Shown here piece by piece: positions 1 through 5,084 of a DNA stretch of 5,084 bases; within the stretch, counting starts at the first letter, position 1; every line of letters starts with the position of its first letter. The DNA comes from Oligoflexus sp. (lineage in GTDB: Bacteria; Bdellovibrionota_B; Oligoflexia; Oligoflexales; Oligoflexaceae). The translations under genes were made by a program, and so were the position numbers. The stretch spans positions 1 through 5,084 of the forward strand of contig JASLCY010000497.1 of the NCBI GenBank assembly GCA_030151925.1. The letters are read 5' to 3'. Below the pieces are notes generated by a model. That model was given only the letters and a program-made list of their open reading frames with translations. It did not search any database and had not been told where the DNA came from.

Positions 1-17
1 AAGAAATACTCTAACTT

Positions 18-3000
18 ATGACGAAATTAGGCCAACATTTTCACCCGCTCGTCTGGCGGTGGTTCACGACGCGTTTGGGTTCTCCGACACCGGCGCAGGA
101 GAAAGTTTGGCCGGTACTGCTGCGCCGCGAGCATACTTTGATAGCGGCGCCGACCGGGGGCGGTAAAACGCTCTCGGCGTTCTTCGTGGCGATCAACGAT
201 CTCATCACGCAAGCGGTCGATCACAAACTCGAGGAAGGCACGCAGGTGCTCTACCTCTCGCCGCTCCGCGCGCTGTCCAACGACATCAAGAAGAATCTCG
301 AGGAACCTCTCGGCGAGATCTCCCAGCTCCTCGCCAGCGAAGGCGTGAGGCACCAGGAAGTGCGCGTGGGCCTCCGTACGGGCGATACCACGGCCACCGA
401 ACGGGCGCGCCTTATCAAAAAGCCGCCGCACATCCTCGTGACGACGCCGGAATCCCTCTTCCTCATGCTCACCTCGCCGAAGTCGCGGGCGACGCTCGCT
501 CGCGTGAAGACGGTGATCATCGATGAAATCCACGCCCTGGCGCGCGATAAACGCGGCAGCCACATGAGCCTGAGCCTCGAGCATCTCAATACCGTCTGCG
601 AACGGCCGCCGCTGCGGATAGGCCTGAGCGCGACGCAGAAGCCGCTCGACCAGATCGCGGGTTTCCTGGTCGGCGGCCTCGAGGGCGAGCGCCCCTGCAC
701 TGTGGTCGACGTCAGCAAGCAGCGGGACGCCGACATCGACGTCATCACCCCCGATCTCCCGCTCTCGGCGATCTGCAGTTTCGAGCAGTGGGACACCGTT
801 TACGCCAAACTCCAGGAGCTGATCCAGGGCCACCGTTCGACGCTGATCTTCGTGAACACGCGTTACATGGCGGAACGCATCACGTTCCAATTGAGCGAGG
901 CGCTCGGCCCCGACGCCGTCGCCTGCCACCACGGGAGCCTTTCCAAGGACAAACGCCTCAATGCCGAAGACCGGCTGAAAAAAGGCGAGATCAAGGCCAT
1001 CGTCGCCACCGCCTCGCTCGAGCTCGGCATCGACATCGGCACGATCGATCTCGTCTGCCAGATCAGTTCGCCTCGCAGCATCGCGGCCTTCGTGCAAAGG
1101 GTCGGACGCTCGGGCCACGCGCTCGGCCTCAAACCCAAGGCTCGCCTCTTCGCCCTCACGCGCGACGAGCTGATCGAAAGCCTCGCGCTCCTCCGCGCCT
1201 ACCGCGAAGGCACGGTCGATACGATAGAGATTCCCAGAGAGCCGATCGACATCATCGCCCAGCACGTGGTGAGCCTCGTCGCCTGCGAGGACAGGAGCCC
1301 CGGCCGCGTCTACGAAATCCTCCGCCGCTCCTATCCCTGCCGCGACCTCACGATGGCGACGCTCGAGAAGATCCTCGAATGGCTCGACGGCGGGCTGGCG
1401 GAAAGCACGCGGCGCGGCGCCTATATCCATTGGGACAAGGTGAACGATACGATTCGCGCCCGACGCAACGCGCGCCTGTCGGTCGTAACCTCCGGCGGTG
1501 CGATCCCCGAGCAGAATCTCTATCGCGTCATGCAAGAGACCGATATGAGCATGGTCGGGACGGTCGACGAGGAATTCGCGATCGAGAGCAATCGCGGCGA
1601 CATCTTCCTGCTCGGCAACCACTCCTGGCAGATCGCCGGGCTCAAGGGCGACGTCCTGCTCGTGAAGGATTTGAACGGCGCGCCTCCCACGATTCCTTTC
1701 TGGAAGGGCGAAGCCGGCGGCCGCACCTATGAGCTCTCGGGCGAAGTCTCGCGCCTCAGGGCCGACGCCGAACAACTCCTGGCCAACGAACCCGAGCCCG
1801 ATATCGAAGGCGACAGCGAGGCCTGGGCGAATCATTGCGGCAAACTCAAGGACTGGTTCATCCAGGAATTCGGCTGCAATCCGAACGATGCGGAACAGGC
1901 CGCCGCCTTTATCGCCGCGCAGAAGCTCGCGCTCGGCGTGGTCCCCCACCAGGGCCGCATCGTGTACGAACGTTTCTTCGACGACACCGGCGGGATGCAG
2001 CTCATCGTGCACGCGCCTTTCGGAAGCCGCGTGAACCGCGCCTGGGGCCTGGCGTTCCGGAAGAGGTTCTGCCGCGGCTTCGACTTCGAGCTGCAGGCCA
2101 GCGCCACCGATAACGGCATCCTGCTCTCGGTCGGCCCGAACCAGAGCTTCCCGCTCGAAGCGATGTTCAAGATGCTCAATCCCCACAACTGCCGCGCTAT
2201 CCTCGTGCAGGCCCTGCTCGACGTGCCTATGTTCGAGATCCGCTGGCGCTGGAACGCGACGCGCGCGCTCGCCGTCCTTCGTTCCAAAGGCGGCAAGCGC
2301 GTGCCGCCCCATCTGCAGCGTTATCGCGCCAACGATCTGCTGACCGCGGTTTTCCCGCAGCAGACGCAGTGTTTCGAGCATCGCACGGGCGACCTGGAAG
2401 TCCCGGAGCATCCGCTCGTGCAGCAAACGGTCAAGGATTGCCTGCAGGAGGCGATGGACGCCGATCGTTTCGAAGCCGTCATGGGCCGCATCCATAGCGG
2501 CGAGATCGAACTCGTCGCCCGCGACACCCGCGAGCCCTCGCCTTTCTGCTATGAGCTGATCCATGCGAACCCTTACGCCTTCCTCGACGACGCGCCGCTC
2601 GAAGAACGCCGCGTGCGGGCGCTGCAAACGCGTTATCAGCTCGATCCCGAGGCCTTCCAGAACCTTTCTGGCCTCGCTCCCGAGGCGGTTTCGCAGGTCG
2701 TGAGCGAAGCGTGGCCGCTGATCCGCGATCGCGACGAACTCTACGACGCGCTCAAGCAGATGATCCTCATCAGCGACGAAGCCCTGGCTCCGCATGCGGG
2801 TTTCATCAAACAACTCAAGGCGGAACGCCGCGCCGGCTCCGTTGCTCTCAGCAGCGGCACCTGCCATTACGCGATCGAACGCGAGGACCTGATCAAGGCG
2901 CTCTATCCGCAGCTGTTCGATCACGCGCCGGATACCGAAGCCGAATTGAAGGCCCTCGGCCTCCTGGTCCGCGGTCAACTCGAATGCCGCGGCCCGCTCA

Positions 3001-4412
3001 CCGCCGCGCGCCTCGCTCAGGAATTCGCGCAGGACGAAGGCGTGGTCCACGCGGCCTTGAGCCTGCTCGAAAACCAGGGCGTCATCCTCTCCGGTTCCTT
3101 CACCGGTCCGGGCGAATGGTGCGAGCGCCGCCTGCTGCAGCGTATGCACAGGCTCACGATCGAAGGCCTCAGGGAGAAGATCCGACCGGCGCCGGTCCGC
3201 GATTACCTGCGTTTCCTCACGCGCCATACCCATGCGCATGCCGAGACCCGCCTCGACGGTCTCCGCGGCCTTGAGCAGATCATCGAGCAACTCCAAGGCC
3301 TCGAAGCCTCCGCCTCGAGCTGGGAGAACGAGATCTTCCTCACGCGCATGCAGCGCTACAGCGGGCTGGATCTCGATCAGCTCGGCCAGACGGGGCGCAT
3401 CGCCTGGGCGCGTTTTTCGCCTATGAAAACCGATAAAATAAGCAAGAACCGCCTCTTCTCCCGCAGCACGCCGATGGCCTTCGCCAAACGCACGTCCCTC
3501 GGCTGGCTCCTGCCGCGCTCGCGGGAATGCGCGACGCAGAGCCTCAGTCCGATGGCGGCTGCGGTCTGGGAGCTGCTCAGCGCCAAAGGCGCTCTGTTCT
3601 TCGATGAATTGGTGGTCGCCGCCAAACAGCTGCCCTCGCAGACCGAGGATGCGCTCAGCGAACTGATCGCTATGGGTTTTATCCAGGCCGACAGCTTCGC
3701 GAGCATGCGGCCGCTCATCAATCCGGATCGCAAGAGCAAGAGCCGCCCGAGCCGCAGTCCGGCCCAGATCCGTTATGAATCCGATTTTAGGAGCGGCGGG
3801 CGTTTCGCTCCCTTCGCCGCCTACGTAACGCCGGCTACCGATGAAGAACGCCTCGAGGCCTGGGCCTGGCTCCTGCTGCACCGTTATGGGGTGATCTTCC
3901 GGGATCTGCTGCAGCGTGAGCATCTCGCGCCGGCCTGGGGCGAGCTCGTCTCCATGTACCGCACGCTCGAAGCCCGCGGCCTCATCCGCGGCGGCCGTTT
4001 CGTGGAGAAGGTCGGCGGCGAGCAATTCGCGTTGAAGGAAGCGGTCGACGAGCTGCGCCGCGTCAAGGAGCTGCCGAAGACGGAGGACCTGCTGATCCTC
4101 TGCGCGGCCGATCCGCTCAATCAGATGGGTTACGTCACCGCCGATCCCAGGCTTCCGCAGAAGAGCGGCAACCGCGTAGCGATCCGCGACGGCGAATACA
4201 TCGCCTACCGTTCTTCCGGGGAGATCGAATGGCTGAAGCCCGAATCGCGCCTGGACGAGAAAATGCGCATCGAGCGGGCTTTGCGGCTCAACGGTATGTT
4301 CCGCAACCTCGATCCGTTCGTGAACGATACGCGCCCTTCCGCGGAGGTCGTCGACATCAACGCGGTGAAGACGCATCCTCTGAAGAACTGGAAGAGTTTC
4401 CGGCGAAGCTGA
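18..4412 (+). CDS. lhr: Lhr-family ATP-dependent DNA helicase, full length (core plus C-terminal extension)
   Basis: Lhr is a superfamily 2 ATPase that moves 3'-to-5' on single-stranded DNA and unwinds duplexes, notably RNA:DNA hybrids; it is linked to DNA repair in the cytoplasm. Visible motifs: PTPAQ 23-27, Walker A APTGGGKT 44-51 (Gly where Ser is common), Ia 79-86, TTPESL 142-147, DEIH 169-172, LSAT 203-206, LIFVNTR 276-282, motif V 330-341, and QRVGRSGH 360-367. A winged-helix region follows, then Lhr core signatures PFWKGE 560-565, PFGSRVNRAWGLAFRKRF 667-684 and RWRWN 742-746; the second Trp of the last seems to match the DNA-stacking Trp of mycobacterial Lhr. About 870-1464 is the winged-helix-rich C-terminal extension, with family blocks EWCERRLL 1033-1040, EQIIEQLQGLEA 1086-1097 and LLLHRYGVIFRDLL 1285-1298. 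The length is close to E. coli Lhr (about 1540), unlike the roughly 820-residue ligase-associated form. The ATG at 18 is the first possible start: TAA at 12-14 is in frame, and the N-terminus begins just ahead of the family FHP..W.WF segment. No clear Shine-Dalgarno is visible in the 17 bases available. No frameshift or missing motif is seen. Confidence 0.97.
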   Translation: MTKLGQHFHPLVWRWFTTRLGSPTPAQEKVWPVLLRREHTLIAAPTGGGKTLSAFFVAINDLITQAVDHKLEEGTQVLYLSPLRALSNDIKKNLEEPLGEISQLLASEGVRHQEVRVGLRTGDTTATERARLIKKPPHILVTTPESLFLMLTSPKSRATLARVKTVIIDEIHALARDKRGSHMSLSLEHLNTVCERPPLRIGLSATQKPLDQIAGFLVGGLEGERPCTVVDVSKQRDADIDVITPDLPLSAICSFEQWDTVYAKLQELIQGHRSTLIFVNTRYMAERITFQLSEALGPDAVACHHGSLSKDKRLNAEDRLKKGEIKAIVATASLELGIDIGTIDLVCQISSPRSIAAFVQRVGRSGHALGLKPKARLFALTRDELIESLALLRAYREGTVDTIEIPREPIDIIAQHVVSLVACEDRSPGRVYEILRRSYPCRDLTMATLEKILEWLDGGLAESTRRGAYIHWDKVNDTIRARRNARLSVVTSGGAIPEQNLYRVMQETDMSMVGTVDEEFAIESNRGDIFLLGNHSWQIAGLKGDVLLVKDLNGAPPTIPFWKGEAGGRTYELSGEVSRLRADAEQLLANEPEPDIEGDSEAWANHCGKLKDWFIQEFGCNPNDAEQAAAFIAAQKLALGVVPHQGRIVYERFFDDTGGMQLIVHAPFGSRVNRAWGLAFRKRFCRGFDFELQASATDNGILLSVGPNQSFPLEAMFKMLNPHNCRAILVQALLDVPMFEIRWRWNATRALAVLRSKGGKRVPPHLQRYRANDLLTAVFPQQTQCFEHRTGDLEVPEHPLVQQTVKDCLQEAMDADRFEAVMGRIHSGEIELVARDTREPSPFCYELIHANPYAFLDDAPLEERRVRALQTRYQLDPEAFQNLSGLAPEAVSQVVSEAWPLIRDRDELYDALKQMILISDEALAPHAGFIKQLKAERRAGSVALSSGTCHYAIEREDLIKALYPQLFDHAPDTEAELKALGLLVRGQLECRGPLTAARLAQEFAQDEGVVHAALSLLENQGVILSGSFTGPGEWCERRLLQRMHRLTIEGLREKIRPAPVRDYLRFLTRHTHAHAETRLDGLRGLEQIIEQLQGLEASASSWENEIFLTRMQRYSGLDLDQLGQTGRIAWARFSPMKTDKISKNRLFSRSTPMAFAKRTSLGWLLPRSRECATQSLSPMAAAVWELLSAKGALFFDELVVAAKQLPSQTEDALSELIAMGFIQADSFASMRPLINPDRKSKSRPSRSPAQIRYESDFRSGGRFAPFAAYVTPATDEERLEAWAWLLLHRYGVIFRDLLQREHLAPAWGELVSMYRTLEARGLIRGGRFVEKVGGEQFALKEAVDELRRVKELPKTEDLLILCAADPLNQMGYVTADPRLPQKSGNRVAIRDGEYIAYRSSGEIEWLKPESRLDEKMRIERALRLNGMFRNLDPFVNDTRPSAEVVDINAVKTHPLKNWKSFRRS

Positions 4413-4415
4413 TCA
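4410..4415. other. Back-to-back stop codons of two convergent genes (palindrome TGATCA)
   Basis: TGA at 4410-4412 ends lhr on the plus strand. The complement of 4413-4415 is TGA and ends the nuclease on the minus strand. Together they form the perfect palindrome TGATCA, so the genes share no bases but have no spacer. I see no hairpin followed by a T-run on either strand close to the junction. Transcripts therefore probably end inside the opposite gene or by a factor-dependent route; that last step is inference. Confidence 0.9.
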
Positions 4416-5084
4416 AGGATGGACGGCAGCGGGGAAATGCAGGTGAGCCATGGATTCTATCGTGGCGATAGGCACCATGTAGTCCTTGTCGTCGGTCGAG
4501 AGCTGGCCCTTGTTCCCCTGGTTCGAGCCGCCAGTGGCCTCCGAGCAGAGCGCATCACGATCGGTGGGGTCCTTCCCTTCCGAGGTGACGTTCGGCATGA
4601 TCACCGCCTCGATCAGCTTGGGGCTGCCGCTCTTGCCGTCATAGGAATAGACGGCCTTGAAGTTCGATTCCGGGATCGCGATATTGCTCTTTTTACCCGT
4701 AAAATGCAGGGTCTTTCCGTAAATCGGCCCGGCCACGATCCAGAGGTTCTGGTAGGTGCCGCTCACGACCCACTTCCGGATCTTGTCCTCGAAATTCCCC
4801 CACACGATCTGGTTCAGGAACGCGGTCTGCGGCACGATGTTGGTCGTGTAATAGGTCGCCTTATTATCGGCTTCATCCTTTTGCCGATCCGCTGAGGCCA
4901 CCTGATGGCCCCGATCGAAACAGGAGTTGGTGTAGTCCGACTGGTAGATGGGCGAGAGCCCCTTGCCCTTCAGGTAATCCGTGATGAGCGGATCCGGCGA
5001 GAAGCTCGAGGCCGCCCGCCCTTGGTTCACCAGGTGATCCGTATTGAGTATCCAGGCGGCCCAATTGATGTTCATGGTCTTCGC
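4413..5084 (-). CDS. DNA/RNA non-specific endonuclease (NUC1 / Serratia nuclease family), 5'-truncated by window edge
   Basis: This is the C-terminal part of a metal-dependent, sugar-non-specific nuclease that cuts DNA and RNA through a beta-beta-alpha-metal site. Numbering from the ATG at 5075-5073, DRGHQ lies at 54-58 with the general-base His57. Asn79 (TTNIVPQ), the metal-binding Asn88 (LNQ), Glu96 and Arg100 (NFEDKIR) match the spacing of Serratia nuclease Arg87, His89, Asn110, Asn119, Glu127 and Arg131, so the catalytic set looks complete. The strand WIVAGPIYG 112-120 and the terminal DYMVPIATIE 198-207 also fit the family, so the C-terminus appears native. The frame stays open to the last base (Ala-Lys-Thr before that Met). 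NINWAAWIL at 2-10 aligns with the family NWVAY strand, which normally sits well inside the protein, so the Met at 5075 is probably internal. The true start, any signal peptide and the promoter are outside. Export is inferred from the family and from two lone cysteines (52 and 177) that could form a disulfide. The gene converges on lhr with no gap. Confidence 0.93.
   Translation of the reverse strand, partial: AKTMNINWAAWILNTDHLVNQGRAASSFSPDPLITDYLKGKGLSPIYQSDYTNSCFDRGHQVASADRQKDEADNKATYYTTNIVPQTAFLNQIVWGNFEDKIRKWVVSGTYQNLWIVAGPIYGKTLHFTGKKSNIAIPESNFKAVYSYDGKSGSPKLIEAVIMPNVTSEGKDPTDRDALCSEATGGSNQGNKGQLSTDDKDYMVPIATIESMAHLHFPAAVHP

Noticed and set aside
788..1732. Plus-strand 314-codon frame inside lhr
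   Set aside because: It is an Arg/Pro-rich out-of-frame translation of the helicase core, typical of GC-rich shadows.
1440..4331. Twelve-base direct repeat GTGAACGATACG at 1440-1451 and 4320-4331
   Set aside because: It encodes the same short VNDT peptide in unrelated parts of Lhr; this looks like chance plus codon bias, with no wider similarity.
27..4376. Minus-strand open frame of 1449 codons as a giant gene
   Set aside because: It mirrors lhr codon for codon, its translation has no recognisable domain, and the plus strand encodes an intact Lhr with every motif.
4397..4437. Possible bidirectional terminator around the junction (TTTCC ... GGAAA)
   Set aside because: The arms pair over only about five bases across a loop of more than 30, with no supporting GC stem.
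4669..4694. Possible lhr terminator before the T-run at 4689-4694
   Set aside because: The only hairpin found ahead of it is a four-base CGAT/ATCG stem that is not adjacent to the T-run, inside the nuclease coding region.
4419..4895. Plus-strand 158-codon frame opposite the nuclease
   Set aside because: It is antisense to conserved nuclease motifs and shows no family resemblance of its own.
18..5084. Helicase plus nuclease as a defence system
   Set aside because: The helicase is the standard Lhr repair type, the nuclease is an exported-type NUC1 enzyme, and they are convergent rather than co-transcribed. No other defence gene is present.

Overview
The window is GC-rich, compact bacterial DNA that is coding almost from end to end on one strand or the other. 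It holds two convergent genes. A full-length Lhr superfamily 2 helicase (1464 residues) and an apparently exported NUC1-type nuclease fit a free-living bacterium with high genomic GC, possibly Gram-negative. Nothing here pins down the genus or phylum. I see no RNA gene, insertion sequence, CRISPR array, integrase or phage gene.

Layout. Positions 1-17 are a short AT-rich leader. Positions 18-4412 (+) encode the Lhr helicase, with an intact core and the long C-terminal extension. Positions 4413-5084 (-) encode the C-terminal part of a DNA/RNA non-specific endonuclease; its N-terminus lies beyond the right edge. The two genes meet tail to tail with no intergenic base: their TGA stops together form the palindrome TGATCA at 4410-4415.

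How the genes relate. Lhr acts in the cytoplasm as an ATP-driven 3'-to-5' single-stranded DNA translocase and helicase linked to DNA repair. NUC1 nucleases are normally exported enzymes that degrade nucleic acid for nutrition, competition or clearing DNA. Convergent orientation means they are not an operon, and nothing in the sequence says they work together.

I do not find a new biological system. The points worth a second look are the stop-to-stop junction, a very long antisense open frame opposite lhr caused by avoidance of three codons, and an unusual cysteine pair and glycine-rich segment in the nuclease.
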